Source: Dipteris shenzhenensis (taxonomy: Eukaryota > Polypodiophyta > Polypodiopsida > Gleicheniales). From it: 64,000 nucleotides of DNA. Location: the NCBI GenBank assembly GCA_047967505.1, contig CM106541.1; one strand, written 5' to 3'. The notes under the pieces are model-generated. The model searched no databases, had not been told where the DNA came from, and worked only from the letters and a program-made list of their open reading frames with translations. The position numbers were made by a program, and so were the translations under genes. Each line of letters starts with the position of its first letter. Position 1 is the first letter of the stretch. Shown piece by piece: positions 1-10,486 of this stretch.

Positions 1-560
1 TTGGGATCCTGACTTGCATGTTAGATGAGGTCTATCAATGAGATCGTTGATGGTAGAAAGGTGATTGTGTGGGAGCCCCTTATTCTTGCTGGGGCCTAGG
101 GGCTAGCCGGTAGCTAGGAGGTCCCAGGGGGGGTCCCAGGGGGGCCGCTGGCCCCCTTGGTGGGGGTTCGAGGGTGAGAGCCCCCGAGGCGATGGTATAC
201 GGAATATTCCCTAAATATTCCATGGATGACTAGTCGATTCCACCGACTAGGTTGACTAGTCGACTCCGCTAACTAGGTCGATTGGTTGACTCCACCAACT
301 ACGTTGATCTGACTACCGCCCTCATAGCTATAAAGAGGCGGCCTCCCCAGTCCATTGTATCAGATCAGTTCTCATCAGATCAGATCTTCCGGTAGAGATC
401 TTCCGGCTAGTAGCTCTTCACCTAGTATCTGTCTAGATCACCATCTAAGCTCCATTGTGGGAGCGCACGGGTGGACAGAGTTATCATCTGTACTACATCA
501 GTATTGAAGGAAAATTTTGTTCGTCTTCAGTTTTTTGTGTACTCTCTATTCTTTGTTCAG
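1..560 (+). repeat. LTR-like fragment (U3-R-U5 style)
   Basis: No reading frame is supported here. The block has a GC-rich left part, a short tandem repeat (228-305), a TATA-like AGCTATAAAGAGG near 313-326, and a right part containing GGAGCGCACGG near 451-461 followed by a pyrimidine-rich stretch. The same order (TATATAGG, then GGAGCGCACGG, then a CATCTxxTxCATCAGT-like string) recurs at 60860-61020. That suggests two diverged LTRs of one family. The left end lies outside the window and the right end is not defined by a PBS. Calling it an LTR is an inference. Confidence 0.4.
228..305. repeat. Three-copy 26-bp tandem repeat
   Basis: Three imperfect copies start at 228, 254 and 280. Each contains a GACTxxTxGA(T/C)TCC core followed by an ACTAGGT-like tail. 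It lies just upstream of the TATA-like motif, the usual place for enhancer-like repeats in plant LTR U3 regions. Confidence 0.6.
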
Positions 561-1950
561 TTTCTATTCCGCTTTCTATTCCGCTGCGCCGTGTAATTTA
601 ACAAATTCAAGATGATCATATCCAAGAAAGGGATACTCCACTTTATCATTTAGCCATTCAAGTGACGGGATGTCCAATTTTAGATCCTATTTGGCGACAC
701 TTAGTTTTGGGTTTCCATTGTCTTCATCATACTCCGTATTGACTTGTAAAGGTAACTATTGCTTGCTTTTGGTGTCCACTTCACTTCAGGAGCTTGGAAA
801 CACCTTCATTCTTGAATCTGGGATCATTTCATTGGATTTCTGACTCACTGTGTCAGTTCCTACGTTTTTCTGCCCGGGTGTTGGAACTCAAGTTTGGAGC
901 AAGCATTTGCAGATCTGTCAGTTCCGGTGGACTCACGAGGTCTTAAAACTTCTATGTTGCTCATCATTCGCACTCCGGTGGAGTTTACAAATAGTTCTGT
1001 TTCCAAAAACGTTTTTCAGTCCGTGTGTTGGACCCAGTGATTGAGACCACGGTTTCCAAAACCGTCTGTCCCATTGTGTTTTGGATGCCCAAAAACCCCT
1101 ACCTGTCAGTTCTTGTGCAATTCGGTGGAGTATTTTCAGAGTTATAGATCTCTATGTATTCGATTTCGTCTCTCTGTTATGCATTTTTCATTCTAAGGTT
1201 TTGAAACCTTAGATTTATGCCACATGGCAGTGGATAAGTGTTGACTCCCATTTCTCACTCATCGGTTGGGATTTTGGAGTTCCGACAGAAGAGAGATATT
1301 TGCAGATTTTCTTGCTAAGTCCGATTATGCAATGGCACCCATGTTTTGAGGCATCTCAGGTTCTATTTTCAGTAGCGGTCTTTTCCGTGGGACCATGATT
1401 TCTTGAGCATACCTTATGCAGATCACTCTGGTTGTAGTTTGAGCCATGTGCGCTCATTCATGGTGTGCATTGGGTTGCATTGGATGATTTATAGGCCATT
1501 TGGATGCATTGCGATCCTTATTGGATGTGCTGATAGGCCTAGATTGCCTTGTGGGATGCTATTTTTATGGACGCTTTGCACATGGATGCTATTTTATGCT
1601 GAGGGACAGCTTTGACACATTGTAGGTGATGCACTGATAGTGTTATACTCTCTTGGATGAGATATTATTGATGCATATGCCCATGGACGGTGTTTATGCT
1701 TGAGCCATTTAGCACCTATTGGCATTTTGGATTGCCATTGCAGTTGGCATTTTCTTTTGGGCCAGATTTGCTCATATGGATGCATAGTACATGCACATGA
1801 GTCAGCTGCATCTTTTGATGCTTTAAGCTTTGAGTATTGAGTTTTGGTGACATTTCACTCTATTGTGGCATACACATTTGGGTGCACCTAGTATTTGGTG
1901 TGATTCTCTCTTACAGGCACTAGCATTTGGGATTTTGCTTTATTTGCATC
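561..1950. other. No gene seen; probably element leader
   Basis: Only short open frames occur here, without recognisable domains. The stretch is T-rich, repeats the phrase CAGATCTGTCAGTTCC-like around 847-925, and leads into the start codon of the copia-1 gag at 1951. It is probably untranslated leader of copia-1 or another decayed element. I find no PBS and no copy of the putative copia-1 LTR (7561) here. Confidence 0.4.
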
Positions 1951-3855
1951 ATGGCATCCTCTTCCATGTCTGAAAAGGAGTTTTTCAACATTAAAAAGTT
2001 TGACAGGACAAACTTTTCTTTGTGGAAAGAATAGATAAGGGACGTGCTTATTCAAAAGAAGCAGATTAAACCCTTGGCAGGGATTGAAGCTAAGCCTACA
2101 AATATGTCTGAGAATGATTGGAATGAGTTGGATGCATTAGCAAAGTCTACTATTAGACTTCATCTTGCAGAGTCAGTTTATTTCATAGTAGTAAATGAGC
2201 AGACTACGAAAGATTTGTGGAAGAAACTATGTGCCACTTATGAGAAGGAAACTGCCTCTAATAAAGTTTACCTCATGAAGAGGTTGTTTGAGCTGCAGAT
2301 GAAGGAAGGGGTCTCCATTGCTTCTCACTTGAATGAATTCAATATTATTTTCAGCCAGCTTCAGGCTCAGAAGATGAATTTTAATGCAGAGACTAAGGCA
2401 ATATTTCTCTTATGTTCATTGCCATCCTCATGGGATACCTTCCGTACAGCTGTCAATAACTTTGCACCTGGTGGAGTACTGAAATTTAATGATGTTGTGG
2501 GTAGCTTGTTGGCCGAGGAGATTAGACGAAAGTCTATGGACGGCAACAAGCAGGATGCAGCCTTAAATGTGCAAAGGGGCAGATCACAGCTCAAGGGGAA
2601 GTCCCAAGAAAGAGGGAAGTCTCGTAGCAAATCCAGGGCATGGAACATTGAGTGTTACCACTGTGGCAAGAAGGCGCATATGAAAAAGGATTGCTACAAG
2701 CTGAAAAGAGAGCAAAAGGATAAGAAAAAGAATGCAAATTGGGGTGCAAATCAAAAGGAAGAGAGTCCAAGGGAGGACAAAGGAAAAGTGAAGATCGAGG
2801 AGATCAATGCAATCACACATGATAGTGATAATGACATTCTCTTCATGTCTAGTTTATCTGCAGAGTTGCTTACCACTTCAGATGATGCATATTCCCAGGA
2901 TTGGATTTTGGATTCTGGTGCTTCATTCCATGTTACTCCCCATAGGGAATGGTTCTCCACTTATGACAGTGGAAAGACAGGTTGTGCGCATCTTGGAAAT
3001 GACTATGCATGTGACATAGTGGGAGTAGGTGACATAAAGTTTTCTTTTGCAAATGGGTCTGTATTTGTTTTGAAACATGTGAGACATGTGCCTAAGTTGA
3101 CCAAGAGTCTTATTTCAGTGGGTCAGCTAGATGATGCTAGTTTTCACACCACTTTTGGCTTTCAGAGTTGGAAAATTCAAAAGGGCTCTATGCTTTTGGC
3201 CAGGGGTGCCAAGTGTGGGACTTTGTATCCCTTACATGTATTAGGGGTATTTGATCATGTTGTTGCAATGACCGAGCAGCCAAGCACTTCTTTGTAGCAT
3301 TGCAAGTTGGGGCACATGAGCCAGAATGGAATGCTGTTTGGGTTATGTACCGCATTTGAGTTTCTCTGATTTTGAATTTTGTGAGCACTATCTCTATGGG
3401 AAGCAGACTAAATCAGCCCATAGGCAGGGCTGAATACTATGTGACATTCATTGATGATGCAACTAGGAAAGTGTGGGCTTATGCTATAGCTCGGAAGAGT
3501 GATGTGTTCCAGGTATTTCAGAAATGGCTGGCCTTGGTTGAGAATCAGTCAGGTAGAACGCTTAAATGCCTACGGACTGACAATGGTGGAGAGTATCTCT
3601 CTCATGACTTTCAACATTTTTGCGATACACGTGGGATTAAGAGGGAGCTCACATCCCCTCGTACTCCAGAGCAAAATCCAGTTGCAGAAAAGATGAATCG
3701 TACCATTCAAGAAAGGTTGCAATGCATGCTTTCCAATGCAAGTCTTTCTGGTGGTTTTTGGGCTGAGGCAATGAAGACTGCAGTGCATGTGATCAATAGA
3801 TCACCTAGTAAGAGTTTGGATGGTGGTATTCTTGAAGAGGCATGGCAGATGAAGG
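1951..3855 (+). pseudogene. copia-1 gag-protease-integrase, broken
   Basis: This is the 5' half of a Ty1/copia polyprotein. The likely ATG is at 1951 (MASSSMSEKEFF); an in-frame TAG at 2032 interrupts gag after about 27 codons. The rest runs open to a TAG at 3295. Visible parts are a UBN2-type gag, one CCHC zinc knuckle (CYHCGKKAHMKKDC, from about 2653), and the protease motif DSGAS near 2911. The TAG at 3295 sits where a Trp codon is expected before HCKLGHMS (pre-integrase domain). The zinc-binding start of integrase and its first catalytic Asp region are missing; the second Asp (TDNGGEY, about 3580) and the Glu (VAEKMNRT, about 3690) remain. The frame is cut near 3850 by element G and resumes near 5625. 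Confidence 0.88.
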
Positions 3856-3867
3856 TCAAAGTTTGCA

Positions 3868-4647
3868 TTGATGAGGGAAAACCTCTGGGGGCTTGTCAAA
3901 CCTACTTTAACTTCTTCTTCAATAGCCTCTAATGCTGGAGAATCCTTAGCTCCGACACGCCCGGCAAGAGATCCTGCTAGAGAGGAGAAAGCCTATGGCA
4001 TCATTGCTCTTGCCTTAGGAGATGACTATATTCATCACATCTCTGATTTAGAGTCTCCTTCTGAAGCTTGGCAGAAGCTTGACATTATTTTTGGTGCTAG
4101 TTCTCACATCTCAAAATTGTCACTTAAGATTGCTTTCTTTGAATTGAAGATGGCTAGTGGCACTCCCTTGGCTGCCCATGTCAATTATATGCAGAGTCTC
4201 ATGACTCAACTTGCTTCTATCAACTCTCCAATCACTATAGATGATGCAATGGCAGTATTGCTCAAAAGTATGCCTGAAGATTATGATCATGTTGTTACCA
4301 CTTTGAAAAATCTTCCTAATCCTAATCTTGAAGGTCTTATTACTGCTCTTCAAGAAGAAGAAAGGCACATGGAACTCCAGAGAGGCAATGACACAACCTA
4401 CGAGAGAGGCAATGACATAGCCTATGCCATAAAAATTCAAAGGGGCAAGTTTTCACCTTGCAAACATTGTCAGAAGACAAATCACCTCTCAAAAGATTGC
4501 TTCAAGATCAATCCATGCAAACATTGTGGCAAAAACAATCACCATGAAAAGTACTGTAAAGCCAAAAAGGAAGAAGCTACAAAGTCAAAAACTGCCAATC
4601 TACTTTCATTTGATGAGTCTCCACATGATGAAGACTATGCTTTTTAG
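3868..4647 (+). CDS. Gag protein of element G (5'-truncated)
   Basis: The frame encodes about 259 residues of a copia-type gag. The open frame continues upstream to about 3856 (SKFALMRENLWGLV), so the annotated left end is arbitrary and the true N-terminus is lost. A UBN2-like helical region (for example SEAWQKLDIIFG and LKSMPEDYDHVVTTL) is followed by two CCHC knuckles: CKHCQKTNHLSKDC (from about 4459) and CKHCGKNNHHEKYC (from about 4516). The protein ends DESPHDEDYAF. That tail recurs in F1 and F2. Gag would form particles and bind RNA; the enzymes would have to come from an autonomous copia element. Apart from the missing start the frame is open. Confidence 0.8.
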   Translation: MMRENLWGLVKPTLTSSSIASNAGESLAPTRPARDPAREEKAYGIIALALGDDYIHHISDLESPSEAWQKLDIIFGASSHISKLSLKIAFFELKMASGTPLAAHVNYMQSLMTQLASINSPITIDDAMAVLLKSMPEDYDHVVTTLKNLPNPNLEGLITALQEEERHMELQRGNDTTYERGNDIAYAIKIQRGKFSPCKHCQKTNHLSKDCFKINPCKHCGKNNHHEKYCKAKKEEATKSKTANLLSFDESPHDEDYAF

Positions 4648-4829
4648 GCACTTTGTCTTTTTTGTTTATCATCACTTGGTCAAAATTTTGAGGTTCTCTG
4701 CATGGAGTAGTACTCCAAAAAGAATATGTAAATCAATTCTGGTCACCATATGATGTAGACCATGTGATATGTGTTTTTTTTCTATCCCATTTCTGTGAAC
4801 CTCACACCCTTGACAACCCTTGCTAGCAT

Positions 4830-4936
4830 GAGATCCTAGCCATAGATTAATCCTTGACCACCATGAGATGGCATGAGAAACTATGAGACTAGATGTATCC
4901 TTGACACTGCAAGAGGCAAGCCCTTGAGGGGGGGTT
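4830..4936 (+). promoter_or_regulatory. Conserved 3' untranslated segment and polypurine tract of G
   Basis: The stretch ends in GAGGGGGGGTTT directly before the LTR start TGTTGGGG at 4937, as expected for plus-strand priming. The 100 bases before it closely match the same position in F1 (about 12000-12109) and F2 (about 18440-18555), including CCACCATGAGATGGCATGAG. Confidence 0.75.
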
Positions 4937-5271
4937 TGTTGGGGTAAGTATGATCAAGGGCTTGCTCTATGGTGTATGTGTGCATCTAGGGGAGTCACAT
5001 GTATGTTTGTGTGTGTTGTAAAGGCACATCAAGTGCTATGATGTGTCTAGTGTGTGACCTAAGTGATGATGTAAGACAAAGACAACAATCCCATTGATGT
5101 AGGGATTGATTCCCACTGATGTAGGGGCTGATTGCCACTATGTAGGGAAGGTATTACCTTCTCCCCCTTTCTATAAGAGAGAGTCTTCTCTCTCACAATC
5201 AAGATAGAGATCTACCATCCTTCTTTCATTGTGCTCTCACACCTCTTGCAAGATGCATCTATTCTATCCTA
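4937..5271 (+). repeat. LTR of element G, first copy
   Basis: It starts TGTTGGGGTAAG right after the polypurine tract and ends near CTATCCTA. It is followed by TGGTTT: TGGT could be the first bases of a tRNA-Met primer site. It contains TCTATAAGAGAG (TATA-like, about 5168) and pairs with the copy at 5277. Confidence 0.8.
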
Positions 5272-5276
5272 TGGTT

Positions 5277-5608
5277 TGTTGGGGTAAGTATGATCAAGGG
5301 CTTGCTCTATGGTGCATGTGTGCATCTAGGGGAGTCACATGTGTGTTTGTGTGTGTTGTAAAGGCACATCAAGTGCTATGATGTGTCTAGTGTGTGACCT
5401 AAGTGATGATGTAAGACAAAGACAATCCCACTGATGTAGGGATTGATTCCCACTGATGTAGGGGCTGATTGCCACTATGTAGGGAAGGTATTACCTTCTC
5501 CCCCTTTCTATAAGAGAGAGTCTTCTCTCTCACAATCAAGATAGAGATCTATCATCCTTCTTTCATTGTGCTCTCACACCTCTTGCAAGATGCATCTATT
5601 CTATCCTA
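5277..5608 (+). repeat. LTR of element G, second copy
   Basis: Almost identical to 4937-5271, with one 3-bp length difference and a handful of substitutions. The two are separated by about five bases. The pair looks like two LTRs whose internal region was deleted between the start of the PBS and the end of the PPT. Confidence 0.8.
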
Positions 5609-5624
5609 CGGGATTCTACACTAT

Positions 5625-7507
5625 CATCTCTGGGATCCAAAAGCAAAGATCATGCGCAGCCATGATGGTCTTCAATGAGAAGAAGATGCATAAGGCACCC
5701 ATGAGGGATGTGGAAATGAGGAGAATCACTTTCCAGGATGTGAATCCACCTGCATATGTTGATAGACAACAAGCTATCCATGCACCAAATGTGCAAGAAA
5801 TGGTACCACCAAGTACTCCCACAGGTATACAATCAAGCATAGATGATGGATCATCTATTGGTGGAAATGATGAGCCAAATGTGGCTGATATGTAGGTGGG
5901 ACAGCAAGCTGAAATGCCCTTGAGAAGATCATCTTGAGTGTCTAGACCGCCTGATAGGTTTGTTCCAGGGGTAGACTATGTGATGCTTACTGATTGCGGG
6001 GAGCCTTCTTGCTACAGAGAGGCTATGATGCGCGAGGATCAACGCAAGTGGGAGTATGCTATGCAATCAGAGATGAGTTCACTTATGAAGAATAAGACTT
6101 GGGACTTGGTTTCTTTGCCACATGGAAAGAAAGCATTGCCATGTAAATGGGTCTACAAGATGAAGGTCACAGGTGATGATGTGCCTAGGTACAAGGCCCG
6201 TTTGGTCGCTAAAGGATTCAAGCAAGAGAAGGGTGTGGACTTTAATGAGATATTCTCTTCGGTTGTGAAGATGACCACACTTAGATGCATTCTTGGACTA
6301 GTGGCATCAGAGGATATGAAGCTTATGCAGATGGATGTCAAGACAGCTTTCTTGCATGGCGATTTGCATGAGGAAATTTACATGGTGCAACCGGAAGGCT
6401 TTGAAGAAAAGGGCAAAGAGCATTTAGTTTGCAAGCTAAAGAAGAGTCTCTATGGTCTTAAGCAAGCACCTGGAGAATGGTATCAGAAGTTTGATGCTTT
6501 CATTCGGTCCCAGGGTTTTAGGAGTGAAATTTATCACTGCCTCTACACTAAAAGGGCTAAGGATAATAGCTTGATAATCATGGCACTATATGTGGATGAT
6601 ATGCTATTGGCTAGCAAGAATACCTATGAGCTAGATGCATTAAAGGCCAAGTTGCATGAGGCCTTTGATATGAAGGATTTGGGACTTACAAGTCATATTC
6701 TTGGTATGCGCATCACGTGTGATCGGAGTAGGAAACTCCTTTGGCTTTCACAGAAGGAGTACGTTACAAAAGTATTACAGCGTTTCAATATGGAGGGGGG
6801 GAAGGCAGTGAGTACTCCATTGCCTCCATATGTGAAACTGAGTCATACAGATAGTCCCAAATCAGATGAGGAGAGGGCCATGATGGCCAAGGTTCGTTAT
6901 GCATCAGCGGTTGAGAGTCTTATGTACGCTATGATAGCTACCAGACTAGACATCCAGGAAAGAGGCATTGGGAGGCAGTTAAGTGCATCATGAGGTACAT
7001 GAAGGGTACCAAGGAGATGTGCATCTGCTTTGGTAAAGGAGACATGCATGTACTTGGGTACATAGATTCAAACTATGCAGGGCATGTGGATAGTAGGAGA
7101 TCCACTTCTGGTTATGTGTTCACCTTTGCAGGTGGTGCAGTGTCGTGGATGTCTCGTGCACAGAAGTGTGTTGCTTTGTCTACCACAGAGGCTGAGTATG
7201 TTGCAGCCACAGAGGGTTGCATGAGGCTATATGGCTTGATCGGCTAGTGGGAGATTTGGGGATTCATACAGGTGTACCGACATTGCATAGTGATTCCATG
7301 AGTGCTATTCAGCTAGCACGGAATCCGGTCTTTCATGCAAAGACAAAACACATTGAGTTCAGGTACCATTTCATCAGGGAGGTACTTGAGGACAAGCGCA
7401 TAGAGCTTGTCAAGGTTTATACAGACGATAACCCTGCAGATATGCTGACGAAGAGTCTACCTAGTCAGCGGTTTGAGTATTGTCGTGTATTGATGGGCAT
7501 TGGATAG
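5625..7507 (+). pseudogene. copia-1 integrase tail, reverse transcriptase and RNase H, broken
   Basis: The frame resumes with WDPKAKIMRSHD, shifts once, and continues VFNEKKMHKAP. Stops occur at 5893 (TAG) and 5935 (TGA) in the linker before RT. RT runs about 5938-6950, with KARLVAKGF, MDVKTAFLHGDL, LYGLKQAP and the YVDD catalytic motif (about 6590). A deletion with frameshift near 6955 removes the usual segment after TRLDI; RNase H (about 6990-7500) follows with SALSTTEAEY-like VALSTTEAEY and another single-base frameshift near 7220. The protein ends at 7505 (TAG). It is part of the element starting at 1951 and can no longer make a full polyprotein. Confidence 0.9.
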
Positions 7508-7560
7508 TATGCTCACTAGTTGTTCTCCCTTAAAGGCACATTGTCCTTTAAGTGGGAGTT

Positions 7561-7750
7561 TGTGGGGATTAAAGGTCACTATGCCTTTACCCCGGTTATG
7601 TACAATACTCAAACACATATATAAATGAATGAAAAAGAAGATTAGGGTGTTCTGCACCCACCAAAACTTGTTTGGCACTCTATTTCTCTCTCTCCCTCTT
7701 CCGTTCTTACTTCCATTGAGAGCACTCTCAATATAGACAACCATATGGAT
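7561..7750 (+). repeat. Putative 3' LTR of copia-1
   Basis: A purine run (AAGTGGGAG) after the pol stop leads into TGTGGGGATT at 7561, a plausible LTR start. A TATA-like CATATATAAATG lies near 7614. No second copy is present upstream of 1951, so the assignment rests on position and the right end is uncertain. Confidence 0.5.
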
Positions 7751-8040
7751 TCTTAGATAATAATAAAAAACAATTTAGCCACAAGTGAAGTTAAAGTCAT
7801 AAGTGGAGTAAACAGTGAATGAGTGCATGGGTTAAGAAGGGATTAGAGGAGGTATGGGACAATTAGTGGGCTTGGTATGTGGGGTGGTTAAAAAGAAAGT
7901 GTAAAGAAGATTTCAAGGGGGTACATGAAAGAATAATTCATAGTTAGGGAAGTATTCATGTGTGTGTATGTGTGTGTGTGTAAAGAAATAAGTGTCTGTG
8001 TGTGTGAGATACATTTACTAATCAAATTTATTTATTTATT

Positions 8041-8041
8041 T

Positions 8042-8103
<62 letters not shown>
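8041..8103. repeat. GT/GA compound microsatellite
   Basis: A run of GT dinucleotides passes directly into a run of GA dinucleotides. Long open frames through it ([14 protein letters not shown]) are artefacts of the repeat. Confidence 0.97.
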
Positions 8104-8108
<5 letters not shown>

Positions 8109-8109
8109 C

Positions 8110-8545
8110 ATGGTAGGGGTTCGAGGGTGGTGGTGGGGGGGGGTTGGTTTGGTGGGGGGGCAGGGGGGTCGAGAAGGTGGTGGTGGAGTGGGACAGGGTA
8201 GAGGGTGGTTGGGGGGGGGTGGATGGAAGGGGGGGGGGTGCAGGGTGGGAGGGGGGGGGGGGGGGTTTGGAGGGGGGGGAGGGGGTAAGAGATTGGAGGG
8301 GGTGGTGGGGGGGTGGAGGTGGGGGTGTAGAGGGATGGGGGGGAGGGGGGTTTGAGAGGGAAGTGGTGGAGGGTGGAACGAGTTGGTGGGGGTGAGAGAC
8401 ATGGTGGGATGGAGAGTGGTAGTGGTGTAGAGGGAGGTAGAGAGATAGTGGAGTGGAGGGAGATGGGGGTGTAGAGAGAGATAGAGAGATGGTGGGAGGA
8501 AGGGAGATGGTGGGGTGGAGGGAGATAGGGGGATTACCTTGAGGA
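8110..8545 (+). repeat. G-rich low-complexity tract, possible G-quadruplex region
   Basis: The plus strand holds dozens of runs of three to twelve Gs separated by short T/A-containing spacers, over about 430 bp. Runs this dense can form G-quadruplexes on the plus strand. The proline-rich frame on the minus strand is a by-product. Confidence 0.85.
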
Positions 8546-8589
8546 GCTCGAATTTCCCCCTTGTAATTGATCCAATCCATTTGACTCCT

Positions 8590-8790
8590 CCAATTCACAA
8601 CATGACAGATCGTGTCATGATGATGGTGACCTTGACCTAGAAGCGGATGGGGACAATTATTTTCTCCGTTGCAACAATTATGATCTGTAGGTGACACAAA
8701 GCCTCGGAACCCTGCATACCCTACTCTTCTTGTGGAAGCCGTGGGAAAGAGCCTTAGGTATAACCTAATCATGGACTTCACCATCTAACA
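8590..8790 (+). pseudogene. Remnant encoding an unknown peptide
   Basis: The plus strand carries a short, interrupted frame that reads DLDLEADGDNYF and, a little later, VGDTKPRNPAYP followed by EAVGKSLRYN. A similar peptide (IGDKKPLNPTYP ... EAMVGKS) is encoded on the minus strand near 59220-59320. Shared amino acids at this level suggest decayed copies of one coding sequence. I do not recognise the protein; it could be from a host gene family or a transposon. Confidence 0.4.
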
Positions 8791-8801
8791 CTAGGCTTCA
8801 A

Positions 8802-9030
8802 CTGCAACACACAACTACCAAGGGACAGTTGAGTGCCAAACTAAGTGTCTAAGAGCACATCGCATGATATCTAACTTAGATTGCAATACACAACTATCAA
8901 GGGACAGTTGAGTGCCAGGCTAAGTGTCTAAGAGCACATCGCATGATATCTAACTTAGGCTACAACACACAACTATCAAGGGACAGTTGAGTGCCAGACT
9001 AAGTGTCTAAGATCATGTCGCATGATATGG
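8802..9030. repeat. Three-copy 79-bp tandem repeat
   Basis: Copies start at 8802, 8881 and 8960. Each holds CACAACTATCAAGGGACAGT, then GAGTGCCAGACTAAGTG and a GCATGATATCTAA end. A related pair in reverse orientation is at 26725-26835. Confidence 0.9.
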
Positions 9031-9099
9031 TGATGATCTGTTGTAATCATTTGCAAACACTGCATACACAACAAAAGAAAACAAGTGATCACCAGGTAA

Positions 9100-9480
9100 A
9101 ATACGTTCAGATGGTCGTGTGTGTTACTATTGTGGTCATGAAGGGCATATTGAGAGGTATTGTTACAAAAAACAAAAAGATGAGCTTCTGTAGGACAATT
9201 CAAAGGATAAGGCATGTGTAGTCAAGGGATCTACATCCAAAGAAGAGTTCATAGGTTCGGTTGAAACAATTTTTGATGATCAGGATTGGGGGCTTTTTAG
9301 CTTTTGAACAGAAAATTACACTATGGAGGTTTTTCGTAAACACACAATAATTGACATGACCTTGGCACTTAGTGAGTAGTTCATAATTTAGTCTATTCAA
9401 ATAAGCCTAGATGTTTGGTTTGCAGATTTTGGTTCTTCGTGGGGAAATCTTCAAATACATAGTTCATGTAGTGGTTGCCA
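9100..9480 (+). pseudogene. Copia remnant: gag zinc knuckle and protease trace
   Basis: A CCHC knuckle (CYYCGHEGHIERYC) is encoded near 9120-9165 and is followed by a TAG at 9190. About 220 bp later VWFADFGSSW resembles the copia protease segment WxxDSGAS with the active-site triplet altered. No integrase or RT remains before the polypurine tract at 9518-9527. This is the decayed interior of the element whose 3' LTR is A1. Confidence 0.65.
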
Positions 9481-9640
9481 CAATTGTGATATTTTGTTGC
9501 TCATCCCCATTCATCTTCTGGGGGGGAATGTTGGCAGTAAGGCTCATAGGTGATGTAGTGGTTGCCACAGTTGTCATATTTTGTTGCGCATCCCCATTCA
9601 TCTTTTGGGGGGGAATGTTGGTAGTAAGGCTCATAGGTGA
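9467..9640. repeat. 87-bp direct duplication across the PPT/LTR boundary
   Basis: Units 9467-9553 and 9554-9640 are nearly identical. Each contains the polypurine run GGGGGGGAA followed by TGTTGGxAGTAAGG, the start of LTR A. The LTR start is therefore present twice (9529 and 9616). Confidence 0.9.
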
Positions 9641-10133
9641 TCCTAAACATTTGGGTTAGCATGGGCACATGGTTTGAGTGCATGTGGAGGTAAGTTCTAC
9701 GTGGATCGTTGGCAACAATTGGTCCATGCACGAGAAGGCAGTGATTGGTCAGTCTATGCATGAGGGGACACTTGGCAAGTGATGATGCAGTCATCTGACG
9801 AGGAGAATTGTAGAAGCGCAGTGATGGCGACTTCTATATCTACGATGATGGCAATAGAGTCCTTCCTTTTGTCCCTTCCAAGCTTCTACAGCTTGATGAG
9901 AGTCGGTTTTTGTTGGTCGTCTCTATAGTACATTGTGTAGCAGCTGCGCATAATGCAGTAGACGCCTTTGTAGTCATAGTCAATGGTCCGTCTCTCTTTC
10001 AGTTGTAAACACACAAACAAGGCCAATAGGCATGTGCTGTAGTCCAAGAGTCTATTCAATTCTAGAACTTATGATTGTTTTCATTTGCGTATCAATTGAG
10101 TTCATGATTGCATGCTGCAAAGCTCTAAACCTA
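9616..10133 (+). repeat. LTR A, copy 1 (3' LTR)
   Basis: Begins TGTTGG after a polypurine tract and ends near CTCTAAACCTAA. It matches 43215-43718 along its length; copy 1 has an extra stretch of about 25-30 bp near 9868-9900. It is a 3' LTR by position. The AT-rich sequence after it (10134-10185) is where F1 inserted. Confidence 0.8.
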
Positions 10134-10185
10134 AAAATATATACTTATTTATGTATATGTAGATATATATATTTTATGTGTATAT

Positions 10186-10474
10186 TGTTGGGATATCTCA
10201 AGGTGTATGCCTCAGGCACACCTTATGTTTCTATGTGTGAGTGCTAGAGGCACAGTTAGGTGCCCACAAGCACAGTTAGGTGGTGGAAAAGCCACATAGG
10301 ATGATTGAGTGAATCTAGGAGCAGATTGAGGAGATGATTGTGGAGCTTTGAGGTCATCAGTGATGTCAGTGACCTTGTATGAGGTGCCTACTTAAGGACC
10401 TCTTTCTTCTTCATTCTATAAGCAAGTATTCTGAGTTTGTGTCCACTCTACTCTTTCTTTTCAGTATTCCAACA
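10186..10474 (+). repeat. 5' LTR of F1
   Basis: Starts TGTTGGGATATC and ends CCAACA. It appears identical to 12110-12398. Confidence 0.95.
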
Positions 10475-10486
10475 TGGTATCAGAGC
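10475..10486 (+). promoter_or_regulatory. Primer binding site of F1 (tRNA-Met)
   Basis: TGGTATCAGAGC lies immediately after the 5' LTR and is complementary to the 3' end of initiator tRNA-Met, the usual primer of plant copia elements. Confidence 0.95.

Larger units (their letters stand above)
3851..5608 (+). mobile_element. Gag-only LTR element G, nested in copia-1
   Basis: The insert splits the copia-1 integrase. It holds a gag frame (3868-4647), a 3' untranslated stretch, a G-rich polypurine tract just before 4937, and two head-to-tail LTR copies (4937-5271 and 5277-5608). No protease, integrase or reverse transcriptase is present, so it fits the non-autonomous TR-GAG class known from plants. 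The 5' LTR and first gag codons are missing. Part of the host integrase C-terminus was also lost. Copia-1 sequence (WDPKAKIM) resumes about 15 bp after the second LTR. Confidence 0.75.

Noticed and set aside
8041-8103. Possible CRISPR-like or regular spacer array among the tandem repeats of the window
   Set aside because: Repeats are contiguous without unique spacers, and the window is eukaryotic.
8028-8784. Long proline-rich and Ser-Leu-rich open frames on the minus strand
   Set aside because: They run through the GT/GA and G-rich simple repeats, and the amino-acid pattern follows the repeat unit.
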